Shown here: one piece after another, positions 52,842-63,100 of the stretch
How positions within the stretch are numbered: position 1 is the stretch's first letter
How the letters are laid out: every line of letters begins with the position of its first letter
NCBI RefSeq assembly: GCF_947507565.1
Contig: NC_089176.1
Span: forward strand, 186,001-250,000
Source of the DNA: Oscarella lobularis
Lineage: Eukaryota > Porifera > Homoscleromorpha > Homosclerophorida > Oscarellidae
Reading direction: 5' to 3'
Length of the DNA: 64,000 bases
Notes under the pieces: model-generated
Seen by the model: only the letters and a program-made list of their open reading frames with translations
Database searches by the model: none
Told to the model about the DNA's origin: nothing
Translations under genes and position numbers: made by a program

Positions 52842-54909
52842 ATGGCGAAAACGAAGCCAGTTGGGTACGAATTCTGGCGATCGGTGCTTCGCGAAGCAAA
52901 GTACGTTATGGCGCCCATGGTGGATCAGTCGGAGCTTGCCTGGCGGCTTTTGGGCCGACGTTACGGCATCGATCTCTGCTATACGCCCATGCTGCACGCG
53001 GGAGTCTTTTCGCGCGATGTCAACTATAGGAGAGAGTCATTAGTAACGTGCCCGGAAGATCGTCCGCTCATCGTTCAGGTCGAAGAATGCTTGAAACCTA
53101 GCACGCGGTTTTGCACGTGTTTTTCTGCATGCAGTTCTGCGGCAACGATCCTGACGTCGTTCTCGCGGCCGCGCGTCTGGCGGAGCCGCACTGCGACGCC
53201 ATCGATCTGAACCTCGGCTGTCCTCAATCGGTCGCAAAGCGAGGTGAGCCGCACTCGGCAAAAACGTAGGCTCTCCAAATGATCTTTTGTTTCTTAGGGA
53301 GGTACGGAGCTTTCTTACAGGATGATTGGGATTTAGTTTACCGAATAGGTTAGTTTTTTCATTTCACTTATACCAAAGATATATCTTCCTTTTTTTTGCG
53401 AAGTTTCCACTCTTCATACAAATTTATCTATACCAGTCACATGCAAAGTGCGAATTTTTCCAGAAATAGAAAAGTCTGTTAGATATGCTCAGATGCTAGA
53501 AAGGGCTGGATGCCAGGTAAAATGGAAACAAATAGAGAAAAAAGGTTCAGACGTCTTTATATTCTGAATTTAGCTGCTTACAGTTCACGGACGGACAAGA
53601 GAACAGAGAGGCGTTGATACCGGACTGGCTAACTGGGAACATGTCAGAGAGATGAAGTATGCTTGTTTCATTTGTGTGTCTATGTAAAATGAAGGGGTCT
53701 GTCTCTATCTGTTTGTCTTTAGTATACAGCTCCTGCTTTTCTAATTGTTCTTATTCTTTAAGGTCTAATGTGTCTATTCCAGTCTTTTCAAACGGTAACG
53801 TACAGTATCTTCATGACGTAACCAAGTGCCTAGAAGAGACAAAAGTAGATGGTATTATGTCGGCAGGTAACATTAATTTAAAAAATCGATTTATTATTTC
53901 TTAATTTTTTTCTCTTTAGAGGGTGTTCTTTATAATCCTGCTTTGTTTACTGGCACCTTTCCAACCTCTTGGCAAATAACCGACGAATACCTGGCTTTGG
54001 TAAAGGAACATCCCTGTCCTATATCATTTGTGAGAGGCCACCTATTCAAAGTTTGGCACCACGTGTATGACAGGCTGGCTGGCTGTTCAGCAACGTACTC
54101 CCGTGATACTTAATGTATTTCAGATTAGATCGCTATCCAAACATGCGTCCTGTTCTTGCCAAAGCGCACAATTTAGAAGAGATTGCCGCCGTGTGTCAGT
54201 CCCTCAAAGAACGCGCATTGGTTAGTCACAGTGTACATACCCCTATGAACGTTTTCTTTTGTTGGCTAACGAACGCTTCACTGCCTGCGTAGCCTGACTA
54301 CTCTGAGGGCTTAGTGGAGGACTTCGGTTACGACTCCATTCCGTACTACAGATGCCAGCCCTACTTTAGACCTGAGTACGGTTTTGTCCTCAATTCTACT
54401 TTGATGTTTCACTCCTTTTTTCCTAGAACCGTACGGTTGCTGACAGGCAAGCAGCTAATTAAGAGACCACTCGATTCCGTTGAAGATGATAGCCGTCTGG
54501 AGAAAAAGATTCGCATCCGGAAGGAACGAAAGCTTGCCAAAAAAGAATCGTTTGAAGAAAAGAAAAGTCGTGGTACGCACGAAAGTTGTTTGTAGTTTCT
54601 CAAGCGAAGACGTACAATATTAGGTCGTTGGACGGCATGTGCGGAATGCGGAAAGAATCCCAAAGTAAATCGCAAAGAATGTGAGCGTTTGACGTCGTGA
54701 GGGGTTTACACTAGGGAAAGCGTTGTGAGCATGGCATGTGCCGCGTTTGTTGCAAGGTTCACTGCGCTGTCAAAGTCTTGGACTGTGTTGGTAGGGAGTA
54801 CTGCGCATCTGTCGTCGCTCTAAAAGTACTTTTTTTTATTGTAGGTCATAGATTGGTATTCAAGACCCGTCTGGAAGGAGAGAAGGTATTAGAAGGCAAA
54901 GCAACTTAA
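52842..54909 (+). CDS. DUS1L: tRNA-dihydrouridine synthase 1-like
   Basis: Exons: 52842..53078, 53135..53243, 53298..53348, 53404..53516, 53574..53656, 53763..53866, 53920..54064, 54124..54220, 54293..54572, 54624..54664, 54715..54790, 54845..54909, 466 residues versus 473 in human. Landmarks are [43 protein letters not shown] (conserved Dus cysteine motif), [23 protein letters not shown] and [10 protein letters not shown], an FMN barrel. A Lys/Glu-rich linker and a Cys cluster ([19 protein letters not shown]) follow, as in DUS1L. The enzyme reduces specific uridines in the tRNA D-loop region using FMN and NADPH. The segment at 54380-54426 looks like an intron but must be coding to keep frame. 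Confidence 0.95.
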
Positions 54910-55099
54910 CCGTGTCTCCTGGTAAGAATAAGAACTGGACACACAGGAAATTAAATTTGATATATTCTATGCTGGGGGAAGGAGACACGTACATACAAAT
55001 GTACATAATGCTAACTACTGATGACAGAGAAAAACCACGGAAAAGATCATTTGTACACACATGATTGTTTCGTGTACTCAGGTATACTGGTATAGTTTT

Positions 55100-56101
55100 T
55101 TATCTCTGGCGCAAGCGCCTACAGCAGAGAACGTCTGCCAGAGATCGCAGGAACGTTCTGACCCAAAATACGTACAACAGCGCATTGATGACAAAGTTCA
55201 CACTAAAAATAACGGTAGTCGCTGCGTAGGCCTTACCGCTCACTGGAATGCTGCGACCGATTATTAGAACAGCAATATAAGGAGCTGGTAGGATAACGTT
55301 TGAGGCGATGACCGAGATAACGTACCACAGAGCTTTTGATTTTATCATAGATTGTCCGCCGGGTGACAAGCCTGCGGATGATTCCACGCTGTCAGGCTGG
55401 ACATTATACGTCATACGTTGGCGATTTCGAGCGCTCGCAATGATCTTCTGAAGTGTTTGCGTAAGAAAGACAATTACCAAGACAAGGGGGATGCCGTAAG
55501 CCAGTGCAAAATAGAAGATGTAAAACGACATGATGTCGTTGTCGTTTTTTCCTGTCAGCAGGCAAGTGTACGACTGAGAATAGAACATGTAACGGACGTC
55601 ATACTGCGCCCACCCGAAGACGGGAAACAAGGCGATGATGACGCCCATAATGCAAGCGCAGCCAGCTGCGATTGCCGCTTTACGAGTTGTGAGGCTCGTC
55701 TCGAGCGGACGAGATACCGTTGAATATCGACTGTAAGCGATTAGTACTGTTCCCCACATTGACCAGAAGAATTGGAAGTACCATAAATAGAGAAAGATCT
55801 TGCAGCTGACCAAGTAACCGTCCGTTACGGCTTCCACCCGAAAAAAGAACATTTGAAATGACCACACTCCAACGACAGTGCGAAGGATGTCGGATAGCAC
55901 CAGATTAGCCATAAAAACATTTTGACCTTGTCGTAAAGCGGGAACACGTATGACCGCCGCCATGGCAATACTGCATAGAACGAGTTGAACGGCCGCTGGA
56001 ACGAGCGTCGATAGAGCGCGATAGTTGTATTCGCTGTTTGATAGAAACGCCCTCGTTGCGTTGTCGCCGCTGTAGTTCTCGTTGACAAAAACTCTGCTCA
56101 T
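55100..56101 (-). CDS. Seven-TM receptor, copy 1
   Basis: A single exon of 333 residues. The extracellular N-terminus has N-glycosylation sites (ENYSGDNAT). Seven hydrophobic helices follow: TM2 has NLVLSDILRTVVGVW, and TM3 ends WGTVLIAYSRYSTVSRPLE, where YSRY replaces DRY. A Cys in SCKIF can pair with YTCLL in loop 2. TM7 reads VNFVINALLYVFW in place of NPxxY. The C-terminal tail is short with CCRRLR. It fits a rhodopsin-like or related animal G-protein-coupled receptor; the ligand is unknown. Two further copies lie immediately upstream in the same orientation. Confidence 0.85.
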   Translation of the reverse strand: MSRVFVNENYSGDNATRAFLSNSEYNYRALSTLVPAAVQLVLCSIAMAAVIRVPALRQGQNVFMANLVLSDILRTVVGVWSFQMFFFRVEAVTDGYLVSCKIFLYLWYFQFFWSMWGTVLIAYSRYSTVSRPLETSLTTRKAAIAAGCACIMGVIIALFPVFGWAQYDVRYMFYSQSYTCLLTGKNDNDIMSFYIFYFALAYGIPLVLVIVFLTQTLQKIIASARNRQRMTYNVQPDSVESSAGLSPGGQSMIKSKALWYVISVIASNVILPAPYIAVLIIGRSIPVSGKAYAATTVIFSVNFVINALLYVFWVRTFLRSLADVLCCRRLRQR

Positions 56102-56965
56102 GATGAGAGCACTCCCGCCGTGCAGCCGCTTCTATTAGCCACTGAAGTAGGTCTAAGCCTGAGTGCGACTGGTCCAGCTGCTATAGTTGGCACATGGGCG
56201 GCGCAAGGGCACCGACCATGCATTATATCTCATATTGCCTGTCGTCATTGGTGACGTTGTCACGGTAGCTGTACATGTAATTGACCCTAATTCTGGGAAC
56301 GGGACGGGTCGAGTAGGTTATCATTTGCCGCTTAGAAAATTGTCGCGGTGTCTCCCGGGTATCGAGTCTGATCAATCACATAGACTGCTACTGACAAGCT
56401 GTTGCATTTCATTAATTAAACATTTTCTGCAAACTCTGGGCGCCAGAGGACGGCTCGTGCATCGGGCCAAGATTCATATACATATAAGTTCATTGGCTAA
56501 TGTACGGTTATTGATTTGTCGAGTAATAAGCACGCCCTCTTTCCATTTCCCAAAGTGCCCGAACCACGGAGGGACTTGCGAAGCGTTTGTTCGATTTCAT
56601 CGCGAGTTTTTATCGCAGCGACGCAAGCGCCGCCGTATTCTCCGCGCATTTTAGACAGTCATTCGGTAAGACGACTCGCAGTACGCGTAGACGGAATCCA
56701 GTGACGCAACGACCTTGCTGCACGTAAATGGTGTCCAAGGCGAAAATACGCTTGTAAAAAGAGCCAAATTAACATCGAAAGACCGTAAATTTTGTATCTC
56801 TATGGTGGGAAGGGGACCTAAATAAGTAAACGAAATAAACATGTACATTACTTCTACTGTGCTGGTTGCAGACAAAAACCACGAAAAATTCTAAATAGTT
56901 TATACACACATATTTTTATACTAGACGTGCAGCAGTTAGGTAAATAGTTCATCGGCAAGTTGGTT
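56102..56965. other. Spacer between receptor copies 1 and 2
   Basis: It contains the copy 1 upstream region and, at about 56655-56700, a short string (TTCGGTAAGACGACTC) matching the exon 1/donor end of the oxidase gene at 60331, likely a small relic of the duplicated block. No intact gene was seen. Confidence 0.45.
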
Positions 56966-57949
56966 TCATCTCTGACGCAAGCGTCTACAGCAGAGAACGT
57001 CTGCCAGAGAGCGCGTGAACGTTTTAACCCAAAATACGTAGAGCAGTGCATTGACGACAAAGTTCAAACTAAAGACAACGGCAGTCGACGCGTAGACTCT
57101 ACCGCCAACTGAAATTGTCGTACTGCGGCCGATTAGTTGAACAGCAACATAAGGAGCTGGTAGGATAACGTTTGAGGTGACGACTGAGATAACGTACCAG
57201 AAAGCTTTTGATTTTACCATAGATTGTTCACCGGATGATGCTTCCACGCCAACCCTGTCAGGCTGCGAATTATACGTCATACGTTGACGAATTCGAGCAC
57301 TTCTAATGACCTTTCGAAGTGTTTGCGTAAGAAAGACAGTCACCAAGACAAGGGGGATAGCGAAGGTTAGTCCGAAATAAAAGATCGAAAACGACATGGC
57401 TTGATTTTCTTTGTTCTCTGCCAACAAACACGTGTACGATTGAAACTGATAGCGGATGTCATACTGCGCCCACCCGAAGACGGGAAACAAGGCGACAATG
57501 ACACCCGTCGCGCAGGTGCAGCAAATTGCGATTGCCGCTTTATGAGTCGTGATATTCGTCTCGAGTGGGCGATATACCGTTGAATATCGACCGTAAACAA
57601 TGAGTACGGTTCCCCACATCGACCAGAAGAATTGGAAGTACCACAGAAATAGAAAGATCTTGCAACTGACCACGTCACCGTCCGTTATGGCGTTCACCCG
57701 AAAAAAGAATTTCTGAAATGACCACACTCCGACGACAGTGCGAAGGATGTCGGACAACACCAGATTGACCATAAAAAGACTTTGACCTTGGCGTAGAGTG
57801 GGAACGCGTATGATAGCCGTCATAGCTATACTGCATAGAACGAATTGGACGGACGCTGGAAGGAGCGCTGATAGAGCGCGATAGTTGTGTTCAAACGCCC
57901 TTGTTGCGTTGTCGCTAGTGTAGTTTTCCTTGACAAAAAATTCGCTCAT
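56966..57949 (-). CDS. Seven-TM receptor, copy 2
   Basis: A single exon of 327 residues from the ATG at 57949, chosen because it aligns with the start of the other copies; upstream in-frame codons are not ATG. It has an N-glycosylated N-terminus (ENYTSDNAT), NLVLSDILRTVVGVW in TM2, YGRYSTVYRPLE after TM3, a TM3 Cys (SCKIF) with YTCLL, and NALLYVFWVKTF in TM7. It differs from copy 1 mainly in the loops and TM7 start. TATA-like sequence lies about 65 nt upstream. Function as for copy 1, ligand unknown. Confidence 0.85.
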   Translation of the reverse strand: MSEFFVKENYTSDNATRAFEHNYRALSALLPASVQFVLCSIAMTAIIRVPTLRQGQSLFMVNLVLSDILRTVVGVWSFQKFFFRVNAITDGDVVSCKIFLFLWYFQFFWSMWGTVLIVYGRYSTVYRPLETNITTHKAAIAICCTCATGVIVALFPVFGWAQYDIRYQFQSYTCLLAENKENQAMSFSIFYFGLTFAIPLVLVTVFLTQTLRKVIRSARIRQRMTYNSQPDRVGVEASSGEQSMVKSKAFWYVISVVTSNVILPAPYVAVQLIGRSTTISVGGRVYASTAVVFSLNFVVNALLYVFWVKTFTRSLADVLCCRRLRQR

Positions 57950-58007
57950 GACGAGAAACAATCACTCTTTCTTTCAGCAAGTATATGGCTGAGTGTGACC
58001 CGCACCT

Positions 58008-58022
58008 CTTATACATATATAC
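58008..58022 (-). promoter_or_regulatory. TATA-like box, receptor copy 2
   Basis: GTATATATGTATAAG on the minus strand about 65 nt upstream of the ATG at 57949. A related GTATAGATAAAG lies at the matching place before copy 3. Confidence 0.45.
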
Positions 58023-58449
58023 TACGCTCCTCGCCAGCCGTACGTATTACCCCGATGCCGCTTTGCGTGGGTGCCGCAAGAGCGCCCGTTGTCATTGGCG
58101 ACGTCGTCACGGTAGTTCTCGTAATTGACACTAATTATGGGAGACGAAACGAGCCGAGCGTGATACAGATTGAAGTGGGTCACCTGTCGCTCAGGAAATT
58201 GTAATATAGCAGTGTTCTCCGGATGTCTGATGAATCACATAGACTTCACTGTGCCGATAAACCGTCGCACGTAATTAATTAAAAAGTATATTGATTGGCG
58301 TACATATTGATTTTCGAAATTTCCCGCGGCGCGCCCAGGGCGGCGCGAGCACACCTCTCTATTACCCGTACATCTGCCATCTGGTCGACTATCTGGTGGA
58401 TTTAGAGGCCCATCTGGAGGCCTATCTCTGGAGTGCCAGAACAATAGCG

Positions 58450-58573
58450 ATGCTTCAGTTCAAATTCAATGGGTTCCTGCACCGAATCTCTAACCCCGAT
58501 CCGCATCAAACGCTGTACAACGAACTCACAGTCAAATCGAACGAAAGCTCTGTACGAAGGCGGTCAATTCGGT
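58450..58573 (+). pseudogene. Truncated relic of the oxidase first exon
   Basis: ATGCTTCAGTTCAAATTCAA at 58450 begins a near-copy of the exon at 60131, coding MLQFKFNGFLHRISNPDPHQ. An internal deletion of about 95 nt then removes the CGEGGCGAC iron-sulfur motif, and the copy ends at the same TTCGGTAAGAC donor. The upstream CATCTGGAGG...AACAATAGCG leader is also shared. No further oxidase exons follow, so it is non-functional. Confidence 0.8.
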
Positions 58574-58823
58574 AAGACAACTCTAGCTGGAACCCAGTGG
58601 TCATGCGCTAAACTTGATGATAATGGAAGCAGCGCAGCGAGGTTTTAGCATATAGCCACTGGGTTCCTTGTAACCGGTAGGTAGTACACATATATATATA
58701 GAAGAGTTAAATTAACTCCTGGTTGCAGACAAAAACGACGAACAAATTTAATCGTTTTACACACGTTTTTATACACGGCGTGCATCATGCATTTAATTAG
58801 ATAGTTCATCGGCAATTTGGTTT

Positions 58824-59801
58824 TCACTTCTGACGCAAGCGTCTACAGCAGAGAACGTCTGCCAGAGATTGCATGAACGTCTTAGCCCAAAATACGTAGA
58901 GCAGCGCGTTGACGACAAAGTTCAAACTAAAAATAATGCCAGTGACCGCTTGGACGCCACCGTCCACTAAAATTGTCGTATTGATTAGTTGAACAGCAAC
59001 ATAAGGAGCTGGTAGAATAACGTTCGAGGCGACGACTGCGATAACGTACCACAAAGCTTTTGATCTTGCCATGGATTGTCCGCCGGATGATGCTTCCGCT
59101 TCAACCCTGTCAGGCTTGGCATTATACGTCATAGTCCGACGAATTCGAGCACTTGTAATGACCTTCCGAAGTGTTTTCGAAAGAAAGACGCTCACCAAGG
59201 CAAGGGGGGTTGCGTAGGCTAATCCGTAATAAAATATTGAAAACGACATAGCTTGATTTTTTTTGTTCTCTGTCAGCGAACACACGTACGATTGAGAAGA
59301 GAATTTGTAACGGATGTCATACTGCGCCCACCCGAAGAAGGGAAGCAAGGCGATAATGACACCCGTCGCGCAGGTGCAGCCAATTGCGATTGCCGCTTTA
59401 CGAGTTGTGATATTTGCCTCGAGCGGACGAGATACCGTTGAATACCGACTGTAAGCAATGAGTACGGTTCCCCACATCGACCAGAAGAATTGAAAGTCCC
59501 ATAGAAAGAGAAAGATCTTGCAGCTGATAATGTCGCCTTCCGTTACGGCTTGCAAACGAAAAAAGAATACCGGAAATACCCACACTCCAACGACAGTGCG
59601 AAGGATGTCGGATATTACCAGATTGACCATAAAAAGATTTTGACCTTGGCGTAGAGCGGGAACGCGTATGATCGCCGCAACAGCCATACTGCATAGAACG
59701 AATTGAATGGACGCTGGAAGGAACGCTGAAAAAACGTGATATTCAAACGTCCTTGTTGCGTTGTCGCTAGTATCGTTTCCATTGACAAAAAATCCGCTCA
59801 T
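58824..59801 (-). CDS. Seven-TM receptor, copy 3
   Basis: A single exon of 325 residues from the ATG at 59801 (MSGFFVNGNDTSDNAT). The longer in-frame extension to 59987 lacks a supporting homologue and runs through the promoter-like region, so it is not used. It has NLVISDILRTVVGVW, YSRYSTVSRPLE, SCKIF with YVCSL and NALLYVFWAKTF, and the same CCRRLR tail. The loop before TM7 is shorter (NTTILVDGG). Three intact copies with divergent loops suggest diversification of ligand range. Confidence 0.85.
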   Translation of the reverse strand: MSGFFVNGNDTSDNATRTFEYHVFSAFLPASIQFVLCSMAVAAIIRVPALRQGQNLFMVNLVISDILRTVVGVWVFPVFFFRLQAVTEGDIISCKIFLFLWDFQFFWSMWGTVLIAYSRYSTVSRPLEANITTRKAAIAIGCTCATGVIIALLPFFGWAQYDIRYKFSSQSYVCSLTENKKNQAMSFSIFYYGLAYATPLALVSVFLSKTLRKVITSARIRRTMTYNAKPDRVEAEASSGGQSMARSKALWYVIAVVASNVILPAPYVAVQLINTTILVDGGVQAVTGIIFSLNFVVNALLYVFWAKTFMQSLADVLCCRRLRQK

Positions 59802-60130
59802 GACGACTGCTTTCGTTCGGAAAGTATGGCTGAGTGTGACTCGGTCTGCTGCAGACGGCTCCTCTTTATCTATACAACGCTCCTCGCCAGGTGTCGCGGT
59901 ATTACGCGTGCCGCAAGAGATGTCGTCATGGTAGTTCTCGCAGCAAGTTCTCGTAATTGACGCTAATTCTGGGAGAGCGTGAGTCACCTGCCGCTAGTGT
60001 GATTCATCGTACGTATTGATTTTCGAAAGCTCCCTCCCCCCAGGGCAGGGCACACCCTCTCTATCTGTCTCTATTACCCGTACATCAGGGGCACATCTGG
60101 AGGCCCATCTGGAGTGCGACAACAATAGCG

Positions 60131-63100
60131 ATGCTCCAGTTCAAATTCAATGGGCTCCTGCATCGAATCTCTAACCCCGATCCGCATCAAACGCTGTACG
60201 AGTGGATTCGAGAGCAGTCCAGCGCAAAAGGAACGCATAGAATGTGCGGAGAGGGCGGATGTGGCGCTTGTGTCGTGGCGATCCGAACTCACAGTCAAAT
60301 CGAACAAAGGCTTTGTACGAAGGCGGTAAATTCGGTAAGACGACTCTGGAACTCAGTGGTCATGCGCTAAAACCTCGCTGTACGTACGGTTTGATCCCAT
60401 TTTGTAACTCAGATACGCTACGAGACGGAACAGTACCATTAGTTTTACGCTCTCTCATTGGAATGCAGCCTGAGGGCACCATGGTCTACATGTTGGCTTC
60501 AGGCAGTCGAGTAGACTAGCTGTCCAAAAAAAGATCTGTATTTGTACATCAGATCCTTTAGACCAAATAGCCTTTTCTTTTGCTTCTCCAGTGCTTATTC
60601 CCGTTGATGGCTGCTGAGGGATGTCACGTCATAACCACTGAAGGAATAGGAAAGTAAATATCTATGGGGGCAAAGTGTTGTTGCATTGAGCAATCATTGT
60701 TTTTTTGCAGCTCTCGTCTGGGATTTCACGTTACACAGGAACGCCTCGCCGATTCTAACGGAATCCAGTGCGGATTTTGTTCGCCGGGATTTGTCATGAG
60801 CGCATACTCACTTCTCGCGGAAAATCCGCGACCCAGCAAACAAACGACGGAGGACAATTTTATAGGGCACCTGTGTCGTTGCACAGGTGAATGCGTGAAT
60901 TAACCTGTTGGAGGAAATTTTTCAAAAATAAATAATTCAGGATACAGACCCATTCTTGACGCTTGGAAAAGTTTTTCAGACACCTCCGAAGGAGTAATCG
61001 ACGTGGAGGTTGGTAAAGTAAAATAATCGCGATTTATTATTCTTATATTTAATTCAGGACTGTCAAAAGTTGCCATGTCTCAACGATAAAGCGGAATACT
61101 TGCCTTCAGTAGCAAGTGTTTGCACAAGGAACTCCGTTTGGTATAATCCTGCAACAGTTGATGAGTGTCTTCATCTGATGAGCAAACACGGTTACGCATC
61201 GGTGAGATTGGTTGCAGGGAACACGGGAACAGGTACGAGGTTGCTGTACATTGGATTAATTACTACTTTGATTATTCTTACATTTAGGCGTGTACAAGGA
61301 TCTTCCTAGACCGTTTTCGTACGTATCTCTACAGTTTGTGTCGGAATTGCATTTTATTGAGGTACGCTGCGTTTGGGTGGATCAAATTCATTAATGTATA
61401 TTATGTTCTTGCAGGACGACATTTCTGGTGGTTTGACTGTTGGAAGCGCTGTCACTCTGAATCAGCTTAAATCGGCGTTAGAAACATCAAAGGGAGGAAA
61501 GGAAAAATTCAAACAATTGGCAAGACACATTGAAATGGTGAGTCGACAACAACTCTATTACTTCAAGCGGTCAACGTGCAGTTATTTGAATGCCCGTAGA
61601 TTGCAGGCGTTCCGGTGAGAAATGTGAGTACTGTTTACAGTCGATAGTTTCTCGTTGTCTTGACCGTGTCAATCGCGTGAACAGCGTGCAACGTGGGCTG
61701 GAGGACTGGTGCTTGCCAACAAATGGGGTTTCACTTCGGACGTGTTGATAATCATGCTGGCTGCCGGAGCTCATCTTGTCATTCGTAAGCCGAGAAGTCA
61801 GTCTTTAAGGTCTCACCTTTTCATCTTTTCAGGTGACGAAACCGGTTGCCAAACTTGTGACCTCGAGTCGTTTTTGCAACTGGACGTGTCTAAAAAGGTC
61901 CGTCTGGTACTAGGGATGGGTGGTTTTACCAAAGAGACGTCGTTCCTATATAATAGATCATCATCAGCATGACTATACCCTACGAAAAGACAGGAGAACG
62001 CTATTGTTCTTTCAAAATAATGCCACGTCACGGGGTTAGTATTATAGAGAACTCTAAGGAAAGTCCTTTCTACGATTATTAGAATTCTCTTGCCCACGTC
62101 AATGCTGCGTTCAACTGGATTCCTTCTGAAACAAAGAGCAGTTGCAGTGCTGGCGAAGACTTTCCGCTGACGTCAGAGATTAATCTATTTTATGGAGGAT
62201 TATCTAAGCATCCGGTAGACGCATCGTTTTATTTGTTCGACACCTATCGCTGATTTCTTTTCTTTTTAAGTTTCGTCCAAAAAGAACAGAATCGTATTTG
62301 AAGGGAAAATGTTTTCTCAGAACCGAAGTGTTCAAAAGTACGACAAGGAAATAGTAGAACGAGAAAAAGAAATCTCTTTTTAGATTCCTTGGCTTGTCTG
62401 GAAGAAGAGATCTCAGATCAACCGGGCTCTGCATTTAAGAAACGTCTTGCACTGTCGTTGTTCTATAAGGTGGCCCGGCACTTCATTTAATTCATTTTTG
62501 AAATCGTCGTCTCTTTGACAGTTCTATCTATTTGTTCTTCGAGACAAAGTATCCTCCAAGCGACTGCTGTCGGCGTCTCAATCTATACCGCGTCCAATTA
62601 GCCACGGTTCCGAATATGACAAGTTCGAGGAACATCCATCGAAATTTCCTCTCACCAAACCGATGCCGAACGTGTCAGCAAAGTTGCAGGCATCGGGAGG
62701 AGCCGAATACGTTGATGACATTCCGGCCTATCCTAATGAAGTTCACGGGGCTTTCATCATTTCAACGCAGGTAAGAGAGAAAATATTCCTAAGCGGCTCT
62801 TAGTTATTTCATGTAGGCCAATGCAACGATTAAGAAGTTGGATTTCTCTAACGTTTTGGTATGTCTACGCTAACATGGATTTACACTTTGATGCAAGCTC
62901 AGCGTTTCAGAGCCAACCTGGCGTTCTTCGAGTGGTGACAAAAGATGATATTCCGTCTAACGGTGTCAACAATTGGAGGTGGGACCCCTGGGCACCAGAG
63001 CCGGTGAGTTGACAATGAGAGTCAAAAAGAAACAATTTAGACTCTTCTTTAGGTTTTTGCTGACGGGGAAGTCGGCTACGCGGGTCAGCCCTTGGCGCTC

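Larger units (their letters stand above)
55100..60130. repeat. Tandem block duplication: receptor + start of the oxidase gene
   Basis: Three receptor genes in the same orientation share coding sequence, 5' flanks (CTGAGTGTGAC near 57985 and 59828; TCATTGG-GACGTTGTCACGGTAG near 56245 and its relative near 58095) and, beyond, pieces of the oxidase gene's first exon. The unit therefore spanned a receptor plus the neighbouring oxidase 5' end, and only the rightmost oxidase remains intact. Confidence 0.75.

Noticed and set aside
59802-59987. 62-residue N-terminal extension of receptor copy 3
   Set aside because: It is absent in the other copies, begins at a non-conserved codon and overlaps the TATA-like promoter region.
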